The position numbers and the translations under genes are program-made. The notes under the pieces are model-generated. The model had not been told where the DNA came from. It worked only from the letters and a program-made list of their open reading frames with translations, and ran no database searches. A stretch of 64,000 bases of DNA from Paenibacillus sp. MAEPY2 (GTDB lineage: Bacteria; Bacillota; Bacilli; Paenibacillales; Paenibacillaceae), in NCBI RefSeq assembly GCF_000499205.1, contig NZ_AWUK01000004.1:186001-250000 (forward strand), in the 5' to 3' direction. This document shows, in pieces, positions 45,712-55,099 of this stretch (the first letter of the stretch is position 1; the number at the start of each line of letters is the position of its first letter).

Positions 45712-46425
45712 ATGAACTTTACATATACACCTGGACAGATTGCAACTGAACTGGCTATTAGCACAACCACGTTGAGACGCTATGAAAAAGAAGGCCTGAT
45801 TCCCAACGTTCCACGGACCGCAAGCAACCACAGGTACTATACGTCCATTCACTTCCAAGCGTTCATCGCCATTCGTTCGTTATTAAAGGGTTATGAGATT
45901 CCCGTTGTATATGAAGTCATGAGGAAAGTTAAACGTGGGGAAATCAACGACGCACTTTGGCTTTTGAACCAGCAGTTGTATAACACCCAACTGGAAAAAC
46001 AACGGGTTGATGAGATATGGATCATGATCCAACAGACCGATTTTTCTGAATATAGGAATGTTAAAATCACTAATGCATTGACGATTGGGAAAGTCGCTGA
46101 AGTAGCTGGGGTCAACACTTCTGCCATCAGACATTGGGAAAAAGAAGGGTTAATTCGTTCGGAACGGGACAAGCACAATGGTTATCGAATGTACACCAGA
46201 GCTGAGCTGAGAAAGATATTGGTCATTAGCAGTTTGCGAAAATCCGTCTACTACATTGAACATATGAAAGAGCTTCTAAACACCGTCGGCACGCAGGATT
46301 ATGCACAGATCAATAAGGCATTCCATCTGGCCCTGCAAAAGCTTAACAGCCAACTGGCCATGCAATTTTCAGGAATAAAGGAACTCATGAGTTATATTAA
46401 TTTTTATCAAGAACCACGGGGGTAA
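45712..46425 (+). CDS. MerR-family regulator with two MerR domains
   Basis: A 237-residue protein made of two MerR-like units. The first (residues 4-75) has YTPGQIATELAISTTTLRRYEKEGLI, the second (about 120-185) TIGKVAEVAGVNTSAIRHWEKEGLI. Each carries a helix-turn-helix and the wing-forming RYYTS/RMYTRAEL. One chain could therefore contact two DNA sites. No metal-binding cysteines are seen. GAGGAG precedes the ATG by nine bases. Confidence 0.85.
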   Translation: MNFTYTPGQIATELAISTTTLRRYEKEGLIPNVPRTASNHRYYTSIHFQAFIAIRSLLKGYEIPVVYEVMRKVKRGEINDALWLLNQQLYNTQLEKQRVDEIWIMIQQTDFSEYRNVKITNALTIGKVAEVAGVNTSAIRHWEKEGLIRSERDKHNGYRMYTRAELRKILVISSLRKSVYYIEHMKELLNTVGTQDYAQINKAFHLALQKLNSQLAMQFSGIKELMSYINFYQEPRG

Positions 46426-46462
46426 CTTATGGTTAGTTGAGCATGGAAGTTTCATTAAGAAA

Positions 46463-46516
46463 AGCCCGACTCATGTTCGAGAAATTCTCGACACGGGTCG
46501 GGCTCCTTACTTATTT
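46463..46516. terminator. bidirectional terminator between convergent genes
   Basis: AGCCCGACTCATGTTCGAG pairs with CTCGACACGGGTCGGGCT, with U-rich sequence (TTATTTTT) beyond. It lies between the MerR and FNR genes. Confidence 0.7.
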
Positions 46517-46537
46517 TTCCGTTCTATACATGTTAAT

Positions 46538-47575
46538 TCACAAGGTAGAAATAGCTTTGTTTTTCTCGAAGAAACGGGCATTATGGGAAGATACCCCTGC
46601 CATATCGGAAGCGCTAGGTTCCATATACAATTTCGCACTGTTTACCGCCAGTACTGCATCGTTGAAGGCACCGGCGATCAGCCGAACCTTACTGCCATAG
46701 GTGATGAAATCACCGGCTCCGAATATACCTGGCTGACTCGTGCACATTCGCGGATCAACCGAGATACCGTAATCTTCACGTTCGAGTCCCCAGTGGACCA
46801 GGTTACCAAAATCACGATCGTATCCATGACTTACTACCACTTCATCCACTTCAATTGGCATGATTTCCCCGTTGTCTACATGCACGAGGTCAACACGGCC
46901 TATTTTATCTCCTGAACCATATAAGCGAGAGATGCTGTAAGGGGTCAAGACTTGGGCAAAAGCTTTCATCTGGGCAACCGGCAGCTCATGTGCCGTAAAT
47001 TCATGTCGTCTGTGAACCACAATGACTTCCTGCGCCAATCCCTCCATTTCATTCGCCCAATCTATCGCGGAATCCCCGCCTCCGGAGATCAGCACACGCT
47101 TATCCTTGAATCTCGACAGATCGGTAATGGTATAGTGAAGATTCGTCAGCTCATACCGATTGGAACCCTCGATATCCAGCTTCTGAACCTGCGTCATGCC
47201 TCTGCCTGCACATAATAAGATAGTCCGTGTATAATGACGCTCACCCGTCTTCGAAGTAAGCACGAATATATCGTCCTGACCTCGTTCCATCTGCGCAATT
47301 TCCTGGCCGAACACAATTGTTGGGTCAAAGGTTCTTGCTTGTCTTTCCAGAGAATCAATCAATTTCTCACAACGAACCGGATCAACCCCGCCCACATCCC
47401 AGACCAGCTTCTCCGGGTACGTACGCATAAATCCACCCAATTCCTCTTTGGCTTCAATAATTTTGGTCCGCATTGCTCTCATCCCGCTGTAAAATGCAGC
47501 ATACATTCCCGCAGGTCCACCACCAACGATCGTTATATCGTAAATATCCAATGGCTGCTTCGCTCCAGTATTCAT
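46538..47575 (-). CDS. ferredoxin/flavodoxin-NADP reductase (type 2)
   Basis: A 345-residue FAD/NADP enzyme of the thioredoxin-reductase-like FNR class (YumC). FAD motif IVGGGPAGMYAAFYSG, NADPH motif ISGGGDSAIDWANEM, and C-terminal FGAGDFITYGSKVRLIAGAFNDAV. No redox-active CxxC is seen, so not thioredoxin reductase. It starts directly after the siderophore binding-protein stop (no gap), suggesting it supplies electrons for iron release. Confidence 0.92.
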   Translation of the reverse strand: MNTGAKQPLDIYDITIVGGGPAGMYAAFYSGMRAMRTKIIEAKEELGGFMRTYPEKLVWDVGGVDPVRCEKLIDSLERQARTFDPTIVFGQEIAQMERGQDDIFVLTSKTGERHYTRTILLCAGRGMTQVQKLDIEGSNRYELTNLHYTITDLSRFKDKRVLISGGGDSAIDWANEMEGLAQEVIVVHRRHEFTAHELPVAQMKAFAQVLTPYSISRLYGSGDKIGRVDLVHVDNGEIMPIEVDEVVVSHGYDRDFGNLVHWGLEREDYGISVDPRMCTSQPGIFGAGDFITYGSKVRLIAGAFNDAVLAVNSAKLYMEPSASDMAGVSSHNARFFEKNKAISTL

Positions 47576-48550
47576 CTAGGGCACCAACTTTCCAACGACA
47601 TAATCCAATAACTTGGCCGATCCGATAGGGCCTACACCTGTTACAAAATCACTCGTTTTCAGCGGAAAGACATGATTGTCTTTGACCGCATTCAGACTTG
47701 CCCATACTTTGCTTTCTTTCAGGTTATCCATAGATTCTTTCGTATCATAGCCTTTCAGTGTTCTGTCTTCTAGAAAAATATAATCCGGATTCATTTCAGG
47801 CAAAAATTCCAGGGAAAACTGGCTAAACCAGTCTGTAGAGTCTTTGATGACTTCTGGACTGTTCAGACCCAAAATATCATAGAAAAAGACACTGCTGCTT
47901 CCTCCTTTGGGGCCCATGAAACGATATCGATTGTGCTCCACTCGAAGGACCAGCACAGTTTTGTCGCCGATGGCCTGAGCAATTTTCTGCTGTGCCTGCT
48001 TCGCCTTCTCATCAAACTCTGCCAGCACTTTGACAGATTCCTCTGTTTTGTCAAATAGGGTAGCCAGCTTCGGCATCGCTTGCTTCATTTCACTGTTGGA
48101 TTCCAGAGCCACCGTTGGAGCAATTTTGGTCAATTCGTCATATGCTCCCTTATCCATACCTTCGCCTACGGTAATAATCATATCTGGTGACAACGCAAGC
48201 AATTGTTCATAATTATATTGATATTGTTCTGCTTCTATCATTTGCACGCCGTGTCCTTCAAAATAAGAAGCACGATATTCCGGTTCAACCTCCGGAACGA
48301 ATATAACCATTTGCGGTATCACACCCATCTCAATGAGATACTCGGCATAGATCGAATCGAAGACTAGCATATTCTGGGGATGTGCAGGAATCGTCACTTC
48401 ACCGAACTGATCCCGAACAACCTTCGTTTCATTGCTCCCTCTATCTTCAGTTGAAGCTCCTGCTTCCTTATTGGAAGTACCGGAACAGGCTGAAAGTACC
48501 AAACTTAACACCAACAGCACCATTCCAAAACTCTTAAACCTTCGTGACAT
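47576..48550 (-). CDS. iron-siderophore binding lipoprotein
   Basis: A 324-residue lipoprotein (lipobox LSACSGT) of the FeuA/FhuD type: EVTIPAHPQNMLVFDSIYAEYL, IIAP-like PDMIITVGEGMDKG, and C-terminal DNHVFPLKTSDF. Part of a Fur-controlled operon with the reductase downstream, and preceded by the Btr-like AraC gene whose C-terminus resembles it. No permease is encoded beside it, so it may share one elsewhere. Confidence 0.92.
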   Translation of the reverse strand: MSRRFKSFGMVLLVLSLVLSACSGTSNKEAGASTEDRGSNETKVVRDQFGEVTIPAHPQNMLVFDSIYAEYLIEMGVIPQMVIFVPEVEPEYRASYFEGHGVQMIEAEQYQYNYEQLLALSPDMIITVGEGMDKGAYDELTKIAPTVALESNSEMKQAMPKLATLFDKTEESVKVLAEFDEKAKQAQQKIAQAIGDKTVLVLRVEHNRYRFMGPKGGSSSVFFYDILGLNSPEVIKDSTDWFSQFSLEFLPEMNPDYIFLEDRTLKGYDTKESMDNLKESKVWASLNAVKDNHVFPLKTSDFVTGVGPIGSAKLLDYVVGKLVP

Positions 48551-48576
48551 GATCTACTCGCCCCTTATGTAATATT

Positions 48577-48595
48577 GATAATGATTATTATTATC
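48577..48595. promoter_or_regulatory. Fur box
   Basis: GATAATGATTATTATTATC matches the Fur consensus at 17 of 19 positions, 27 bases upstream of the binding-protein start. Confidence 0.8.
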
Positions 48596-48662
48596 AAATA
48601 CTAGCAAATAGGAAGAGATCCTTCCATAGGAGATGGTGCGTATTCAGTTGGATTATTGTGCT

Positions 48663-50276
48663 CTACAATACATTGGTGACCAGACTATTCACAATTTCAT
48701 TCAAAATCATTTTGTGTCCGATAATTCCGCGACCATCCACCCACAGGCGAGTATCCACGAGAAATACCCTGTTGTTTTTTACAGCCTCCAAGTCATTCCA
48801 TTGGGAGCTCTCCACTAACTTCTTCATATTATCTTCAGCACTAAAGTGCTGCATGACCCGTTTCTCAACAAACAGGTAATCTGGATTAGCTTTGGCCAAT
48901 AAGTCGAGTGAGCAAGGATTAAACCACGCCTCCCCTGCTTGCAGCGGCTGTGGCAGAGTTAATTGGAGCTGTTCATACAGCACATGGGATACCCCATTAG
49001 AATGACCACCCATGTATCGATAACCAAACGTTTCTACCCTCAGTACCATCACAGTGGAGGAAGATTGGACTAGATGTTCCAGTTGTCGCTGTACTGCGTT
49101 CACTTCCAATTGAAGCTGCAAATGAAGTTCATAGGCTGTATCTTCACGGTGAAACAAACCGGCTAGTTGATGGAGCAGGGTCTCCACATCGTTATTCAGA
49201 CCCGTTAAGATGGGTGCAATGGTGCGCAGTCTTTGCTTGATCTCTTCTGTCCATACGTTTCCTATAATCCATTCAGGCTGAACTTGCCGAATCCGTTCCA
49301 CATCCAGCTCATATTGCGGGACTTCCAGCATCTTCACCTGATGCAATTCAAATAGTTCATGCTGATGTTCAGGCAAAAGCAAGGGTGTCACCATAACGGC
49401 ATGTGGAATAACCCCCAAGTGAATCAACACTTCCGCACAAAGCGGGGAAAGACATACGATATTACGCAGGGGCAACGTTTGTCTATAATTTCTCGGGGAA
49501 ACGCCTGTTAGCTGTTTGAAACGACGACTGAAATAATGAGCATCCTCGAATCCGGTCTTCTTGGCAATGTCCTGAGAGGTCGCCGTTGTTAACAACAGCT
49601 CCTCTTGAGCACGATAGATTCGGTAATGAGCCAGGTAATCCAGAGGTGGCTTCCCATATCGCTCACTGAATTTGCGGGAATAATGCCAGGGAGTGATACC
49701 TGCGATCTCAGCCAATTGCTTTCGTGTGATGACCTGGTCATAATGCTGCTGCATGTAATCCACAGAGCGGAGAATACCTTGCTCAACGGTCGAATGCTCT
49801 TCCGACTGCTCACGATATACATGTTGCAGCAATTCATATATCAGATACTGATTTCCAACCCGGGTTGCATTCCAATCAGGAGAACTGTGTTCACTCCATT
49901 GCTGACTGAGAATCGCCAGCGTGCCACCGGTTAATTGTACTTTTTGATACGTATCTCCTGACGGTACATGCCATTCATATTTCTCCATTTCACCTCGGTC
50001 AGGAAAAATTGCATATGTATCAAACTGAATATGCCATCCGGCCAAATCCAGATTGCCACCCTCAATCACTTCAATCACAGAGTTTTCTTGCACAGCAATC
50101 AACTCTCCATAAGATACCTGAACCCTATGACCATTAATATTCCAGATCGCTTTCCCATCGAGGATGAGCAGCAAGGCATGACTTGAAAAGTGATGCAGCT
50201 TGCCCGCAGTCATCCATTGGTCTGTCAGTGGCTTGGTTAACTTCCATTGTGCCACCCAATCTATGTTGTTGGACAT
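48663..50276 (-). CDS. Btr-like AraC regulator with siderophore-binding domain
   Basis: A 537-residue cytosolic regulator. An N-terminal cupin-like part (1-150) precedes a two-HTH AraC domain (about 165-262: RKQLAEIAGITPWHYSRKFSERYG, DIAKKTGFEDAHYFSRRFKQ), then a FhuD-like ligand-binding domain (about 270-537), as in B. subtilis Btr, which binds bacillibactin to activate feu. Probably it senses imported siderophore and turns on the next genes. ATG at 50276 has AAAGGA upstream. Confidence 0.92.
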   Translation of the reverse strand: MSNNIDWVAQWKLTKPLTDQWMTAGKLHHFSSHALLLILDGKAIWNINGHRVQVSYGELIAVQENSVIEVIEGGNLDLAGWHIQFDTYAIFPDRGEMEKYEWHVPSGDTYQKVQLTGGTLAILSQQWSEHSSPDWNATRVGNQYLIYELLQHVYREQSEEHSTVEQGILRSVDYMQQHYDQVITRKQLAEIAGITPWHYSRKFSERYGKPPLDYLAHYRIYRAQEELLLTTATSQDIAKKTGFEDAHYFSRRFKQLTGVSPRNYRQTLPLRNIVCLSPLCAEVLIHLGVIPHAVMVTPLLLPEHQHELFELHQVKMLEVPQYELDVERIRQVQPEWIIGNVWTEEIKQRLRTIAPILTGLNNDVETLLHQLAGLFHREDTAYELHLQLQLEVNAVQRQLEHLVQSSSTVMVLRVETFGYRYMGGHSNGVSHVLYEQLQLTLPQPLQAGEAWFNPCSLDLLAKANPDYLFVEKRVMQHFSAEDNMKKLVESSQWNDLEAVKNNRVFLVDTRLWVDGRGIIGHKMILNEIVNSLVTNVL

Positions 50277-50374
50277 ATTGTAATCCTTTCTGTGGCTAAA
50301 GAATCCATAGTTTTAAGTGTTACTACATCAAAAATATATTTAATTGAAGTCGTGTTATTAACTCTACAATACAC

Positions 50375-50405
50375 GAAAACCCGCACCATCAGGTACGGGC
50401 TTTTC
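50375..50405. terminator. terminator of the PTS gene
   Basis: AAAACCCGCACC and GGTACGGGCTTTT pair with one bulge; U-rich on both sides. It lies between the PTS gene and the Btr-like gene. Confidence 0.6.
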
Positions 50406-50410
50406 TTAAT

Positions 50411-51778
50411 TTATACTTGTTTCCGTTCTTTTCCTAACATCCAGTAGGTGAACACACCTGACACACAGAAAGAAAGCGTTATACCAACACAGACATGTAG
50501 CAGATTCAGACTCCCTACTTCCATAAATAGCGGAATTTCCAGTAGACTTGCGGACCCACCCAATGCAACTGCTTTGACGGACATCAGCCCGAAATACAGT
50601 CCTCCTGCAGCACCGCCAAGCAATGCCGAATAAAATGAAGCCCTCTTTCTCATATTGACCGCATACATCGCAGGCTCTGGAACACCTAATAGAGCTGTTC
50701 CTGTTGCCCAGAAAGCCAGCTTCCTGAATTCCCACTGTTTGCTTCTCAGCCCAGTAGCTAGTGAAGCTCCTGCTTGTGCAACGAAGGCAACTAACGTGAC
50801 AGGGATAATGAGGGAGAAACCATTCACCATCAATTCATTGATTATCATAGGTAAAAGCCAGTAATGTAATCCAGCGATCATCATTAGGGAATAAACCGCT
50901 CCCAGCAGCATAAGTGCTACAATCGGTGCATCATTCAGTAATGAACCCACCACATCCGGTAACTTCTGATCAATCCAAGTACCGATTGGACCAAGTATCA
51001 TTAGAACCAGTGGAACGAGAATCAGAAACGTCAACAATGGAGCAATAATTTCTTTGAAGGCTCTTGAGCTTATTTGCTCAACTACTTTTTCCAGATAGGA
51101 CGCCGCATATATCGTCAAAATCACCCAAATGGAAGCTGAAAAAAAGATCGCTTGTGACACAATGGGTACTCCCATAAAGTGAACATCTTCTTCACCTGAC
51201 AGTAAAGCGGTCATTTGCGGGTAGAACATTAGTCCGCCAATCGCTGCGGCAACATAAACATTGCTTTTTAACCGATAGGCTGTACTGATGGCTACCAGGA
51301 TTGGCAACAGATAATACACGCTATCTCCAATGGATTTAAATATCAGGATTGTCTGACTGCCCATCAACGAAGAGGAATCCGTAGAACTGTAAACGTTAAA
51401 TAACGTAATGATGGCTAGCACAATCTTGAGCACTGCAGCTCCCAGGATGGCGGGCATCAGAGGCCTGAACACATCGGAAATAAAATATAACAATGATTTT
51501 TTGCTGGTACGCCTTATTTCTGGCAGTGCGTCCCCTTCTGCTTTCCCCACTCCCATGGCCTGTAGCGTATGGTATAGTTGGGAAAATTCGTCCTCAAGTG
51601 TTATGTAGCATTGATCACCTGTTATACGAATATCTGCGTCAAAATCAGGCACTGACATATTTAGGCCTGTACGGTTATGCAATGTCAGCGTAGTGGTATT
51701 CACGTCATGCTGCACAAGACGAATATTTTCCTGTCCTCCTGCTAGTTTCAAGAGTTGTTCGATGCTGCTGTCATTCAT
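50411..51778 (-). CDS. PTS EIIBC-like protein with degenerate IIB domain
   Basis: A 455-residue sugar permease of the glucose/sucrose PTS type. The N-terminal IIB-like domain (1-80) aligns with GGKENI...HCATRLR, but here reads GGQENIRLVQHDVNTTTLTL: the phosphorylated Cys is Asp and the Arg is lost, so it cannot carry phosphate. The IIC domain (100-450) has about ten helices and a GVPEPAMYAV loop in place of GVTEPAIYG. It may be a sensor or need a separate IIB. ATG at 51778 follows AAGGAGAAGG. Confidence 0.8.
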   Translation of the reverse strand: MNDSSIEQLLKLAGGQENIRLVQHDVNTTTLTLHNRTGLNMSVPDFDADIRITGDQCYITLEDEFSQLYHTLQAMGVGKAEGDALPEIRRTSKKSLLYFISDVFRPLMPAILGAAVLKIVLAIITLFNVYSSTDSSSLMGSQTILIFKSIGDSVYYLLPILVAISTAYRLKSNVYVAAAIGGLMFYPQMTALLSGEEDVHFMGVPIVSQAIFFSASIWVILTIYAASYLEKVVEQISSRAFKEIIAPLLTFLILVPLVLMILGPIGTWIDQKLPDVVGSLLNDAPIVALMLLGAVYSLMMIAGLHYWLLPMIINELMVNGFSLIIPVTLVAFVAQAGASLATGLRSKQWEFRKLAFWATGTALLGVPEPAMYAVNMRKRASFYSALLGGAAGGLYFGLMSVKAVALGGSASLLEIPLFMEVGSLNLLHVCVGITLSFCVSGVFTYWMLGKERKQV

Positions 51779-51832
51779 ATGTACCTTCTCCTTATGCTGC
51801 GGTAAAACCGAGTTTTATGATATGCCCTTATC

Positions 51833-51862
51833 TATATACACATTTCCATGAAAAAACTTCAA
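51833..51862 (-). promoter_or_regulatory. promoter of the PTS-like gene
   Basis: On the minus strand TTGAAG and TATATA are 18 bases apart. Confidence 0.45.
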
Positions 51863-52217
51863 TAGGATAAAAAAACTAATTCCCCTTTTATTTCATGATT
51901 TTTGCGCAAGGTATAATGACCTAATCAAAATAAAGCAAAAGCATATCCAACACACCGTATCCCCACTATAGTTTAAACCACATCTATAAAACGAAATTTG
52001 TCCCACAACGTAATCAGTATAACCGTGTCATTCGGCAACGAAGTAGCTGTAATATACAATGCGCAATCATAGCAAACGAATGAGATTCACCAGACGCGGA
52101 GATTCTACCTATGGAGTTCATAAATTTGATGAAGTTTTACTGATTCTTAGACGCCTGCAAGGTTATATACACAAAGAAATCTAATATCCGAAATCTATGA
52201 TCCAAGGAGCTGGTCAT
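51863..52217. other. intergenic stretch before the P-type ATPase
   Basis: About 350 bases with AT-rich sequence and a TTGCGC...TATAAT promoter-like pair close to 51902-51917. No gene or known riboswitch is recognised. Confidence 0.35.
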
Positions 52218-54869
52218 TTGCAACATTACAGACACAGTGCAGAGGAGACACTTCAGGACGTTCAGAGTTCCACGGATGGGCTCACCACCTCCGAAGCTGC
52301 AAAGAGACTTGAGACGGAAGGCTATAACGAGTTAAAAGGAAAAGCTGCAACCCCCATCTGGAAGCTATTTATTGAAAATTTTAAAGATCCCATGGTTATC
52401 GTGCTGCTGATCGCAGCCGCTGTTCAGATCGTCCTTGGACACCTGATCGAATCGCTAATCATTTTTCTCGTCATTCTGTTAAATGCGGTAATCAGCGTTG
52501 TGCAGACCAAGAAGGCCGAAAGTTCTCTGGACGCACTCCGGCAAATGTCTGCTCCCGAAGCCAAAGTCATTCGTGACGGGCAGAAACAAACGATTCCCGC
52601 ACGGGAACTCGTTCCCGGCGATATTGTCTTGCTGGATGCAGGGGATTATGTCCCGGCAGACGGCCGCATTTTGGAATCAGGCAGCTTGCGTATCAATGAA
52701 GGCATGCTGACCGGAGAATCCGAAGCTGCGGAAAAACATGCGCATGCCATTCCCGAAGAAGCACCGATCGGGGACCGTCGCAACATGGCATTTAGTGGTT
52801 CACTGGTCGTGTATGGTCGTGGCATGCTCGTTATTACAGGCACCGCACTGAAAACGGAAATCGGCAAAATCGCTGAATTAATTGAAAATGCCGAAGCCAA
52901 AGAAACACCGTTACAACGCAAATTGGAATCGTTCAGCAAAAAGCTGGGCTTTTTCATCCTGGGCCTATCGATTATCATTTTCGCCATCGAAGCAGGTCGT
53001 GTCTGGTTAACGGAAGGAACCGAAAATATCGGCCCATCCATTGTGAATGCCCTAATGTTTGCTGTTGCCGTAGCCGTGGCAGCCATACCTGAAGCCCTTT
53101 CATCCATTGTGACGATTGTATTATCTCTGGGAACGAATAAAATGGCCAAGCAGCACGCCATTATCAGACGTCTTCCTGCCGTGGAAGCATTAGGTTCTGC
53201 CAGCATTATCTGTACCGACAAAACAGGAACGCTCACTCAAAACAAAATGACCGTGGTGGACTATTACATTCCCCATGGCACGAAAGACCAATTCCCCGAC
53301 GATCCCAAACAGTGGTCTGCAGAGGAACGCCGCTTGTTACATATTGCAGTACTCTGCAATGATTCGAATATTAACCAGGAAGGCAAGGAACTTGGTGATC
53401 CCACCGAGGTAGCGCTCATCGCCTTCAGTAACCGGGTGAACAAGGATTACAATGAAATTCGTGACCAGTTTCCGCGTGAAGCCGAGCTTCCTTTTGACTC
53501 GGATCGGAAATTGATGAGTACGGTGCATACGTTTGAGGGACAGACCGCTTTGCTGACCAAAGGTGGCCCGGATGTTCTGTTTAGCCGTTGTAGTCATGTT
53601 TTCATAAACGGTGAAGTTCAGCCATTGACGCCTGAGATTCGCACGCAATTTGAAGAGAAGAACGAAGCGTTCTCCAAACGCGCTTTCCGTGTGCTGGCTT
53701 ACGCCTACAAAAAGTTTGATGACAAAAATCAGGTCACGATAGAGGACGAATATGATTTAACACTTGTTGGTCTGACAGCCATGATCGATCCGCCGCGTGA
53801 AGCGGTATATGGTTCCATCGAAGAGTCCAAGAAGGCGGGCATTCGTACCATCATGATTACCGGCGACCACAAAACAACAGCCCAAGCCATCGGTATTGAT
53901 ATCGGACTTGCAGGCCCGGACGACCTGGCCCTTACCGGAGCGGAGCTGGACAAACTGTCGGATGAAGAACTCGACCAGCAGCTCGAACATATCTCGGTGT
54001 ACGCACGTGTATCTCCTGAAAATAAAATCCGGATCGTGCGTGCTTGGCAGCGTAAAGGCAAGATTGCAGCCATGACCGGAGATGGGGTCAACGATGCACC
54101 TGCACTGAAACAGGCCGACATCGGCGTAGCGATGGGCAGCGGGACGGATGTCGCCAAAGATGCGGCAGCCATGATTTTGACGGATGATAATTTTGTGTCC
54201 ATCGTGAATGCAGTCAGTGTGGGACGTATGGTATTTGATAATATCAAAAAAGCTATTGCGTACCTGTTTGCAGGAAACCTCGGGGCGATTATCGCCATTT
54301 TGTTTGCACTTGTGGTCGGCTGGGTGAACCCTTTTACAGCGCTGCAACTGCTCTTTATCAATCTGGTGAATGACTCGCTGCCAGCCATTGCACTCGGTAC
54401 CGAAAAAGCTGAACCGGATGTCATGCGACGCAAACCACGAGATATTAACGAAGGCATCTTTGCCGGCGGAACGTTACAGGCCGTCATTACTCGCGGCGTC
54501 CTGATCGGGGTGGCGGTCATCGTTTCCCAATATATCGGACTTGGAATCTCGGAGGAAATAAGTGTGGCCATGGCCTTTACAACCTTGATTCTGGCACGGA
54601 GTCTGCAAACTTTTGCAGCACGCTCCAACACACAGACGATTTTCCAGGTCGGCTTCACCACCAACAAATTAGTTCTTGGTTCCATCCTGGTTTGTCTCTG
54701 CCTTTACGCAATCACGCTGATCCCGGGTGTACGCGGCATCTTTGCCATCCCGGCTGCGTTTGGCTGGAATGAGTTTCTGATCGCAGGAGGACTCGCTCTC
54801 GCCGCCGTCATTCTGATGGATGTCATCAAATGGATTCGCAATCGGGGGAAACAAGCCACTGTTTCATAA
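52218..54869 (+). CDS. cation-transporting P-type ATPase (P2A, calcium-type)
   Basis: An 883-residue ion pump with the usual order: actuator TGES, transmembrane AAIPEAL (PEGL-like), phosphorylation site CTDKTGTLTQ with Asp334, KGGPDVL nucleotide site, GDGVNDAPALK (about 620) and M6 FINLVNDSLPAIALG, where N and D coordinate Ca in SERCA-like pumps. YloB-like. The TTG at 52218 follows AAGGAG by eight bases and is preferred over an ATG at 52197 without a site. Monocistronic. Confidence 0.92.
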   Translation: MQHYRHSAEETLQDVQSSTDGLTTSEAAKRLETEGYNELKGKAATPIWKLFIENFKDPMVIVLLIAAAVQIVLGHLIESLIIFLVILLNAVISVVQTKKAESSLDALRQMSAPEAKVIRDGQKQTIPARELVPGDIVLLDAGDYVPADGRILESGSLRINEGMLTGESEAAEKHAHAIPEEAPIGDRRNMAFSGSLVVYGRGMLVITGTALKTEIGKIAELIENAEAKETPLQRKLESFSKKLGFFILGLSIIIFAIEAGRVWLTEGTENIGPSIVNALMFAVAVAVAAIPEALSSIVTIVLSLGTNKMAKQHAIIRRLPAVEALGSASIICTDKTGTLTQNKMTVVDYYIPHGTKDQFPDDPKQWSAEERRLLHIAVLCNDSNINQEGKELGDPTEVALIAFSNRVNKDYNEIRDQFPREAELPFDSDRKLMSTVHTFEGQTALLTKGGPDVLFSRCSHVFINGEVQPLTPEIRTQFEEKNEAFSKRAFRVLAYAYKKFDDKNQVTIEDEYDLTLVGLTAMIDPPREAVYGSIEESKKAGIRTIMITGDHKTTAQAIGIDIGLAGPDDLALTGAELDKLSDEELDQQLEHISVYARVSPENKIRIVRAWQRKGKIAAMTGDGVNDAPALKQADIGVAMGSGTDVAKDAAAMILTDDNFVSIVNAVSVGRMVFDNIKKAIAYLFAGNLGAIIAILFALVVGWVNPFTALQLLFINLVNDSLPAIALGTEKAEPDVMRRKPRDINEGIFAGGTLQAVITRGVLIGVAVIVSQYIGLGISEEISVAMAFTTLILARSLQTFAARSNTQTIFQVGFTTNKLVLGSILVCLCLYAITLIPGVRGIFAIPAAFGWNEFLIAGGLALAAVILMDVIKWIRNRGKQATVS

Positions 54870-54892
54870 GAAAAATAGATCAGCATACCAAG

Positions 54893-54923
54893 ACAGGCGG
54901 CCCTTGAAGTGGCGCCTGTTTTT
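54893..54923 (+). terminator. terminator of the P-type ATPase gene
   Basis: ACAGGCG pairs with CGCCTGT and is followed by TTTTT. Confidence 0.75.
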
Positions 54924-55054
54924 GGCTATCACCTGAAATATTTTGTTTAAAATCATTTTCACACTTATCACAATACAAGTGTTAAGTAACAATATAAGCC
55001 GATATTATTTTTATGACATTATTGCCATATGATATGATTAAGCGTAAAATATAA

Positions 55055-55069
55055 TATTGAATTTCAATA
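55055..55069. promoter_or_regulatory. palindromic operator candidate of the MFS gene
   Basis: TATTGAATTTCAATA is a perfect 15-base inverted repeat, with a further half-site TTATTGAAT directly after. It lies 30 bases upstream of the start codon, suitable for repression. Confidence 0.45.
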
Positions 55070-55099
55070 ATTATTGAATGAATAGACAGGAATGGTCAC

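Noticed and set aside
51863..52196. Riboswitch or antiterminator leader near the PTS-like gene
   Set aside because: I could not find a RAT-like site or paired terminator; sequence is only AT-rich.
53729..54685. Long open frame on the minus strand inside the P-type ATPase gene
   Set aside because: It is antisense to conserved ATPase motifs, has a Ser/Thr/Arg-rich composition of a shadow frame and no ribosome site.
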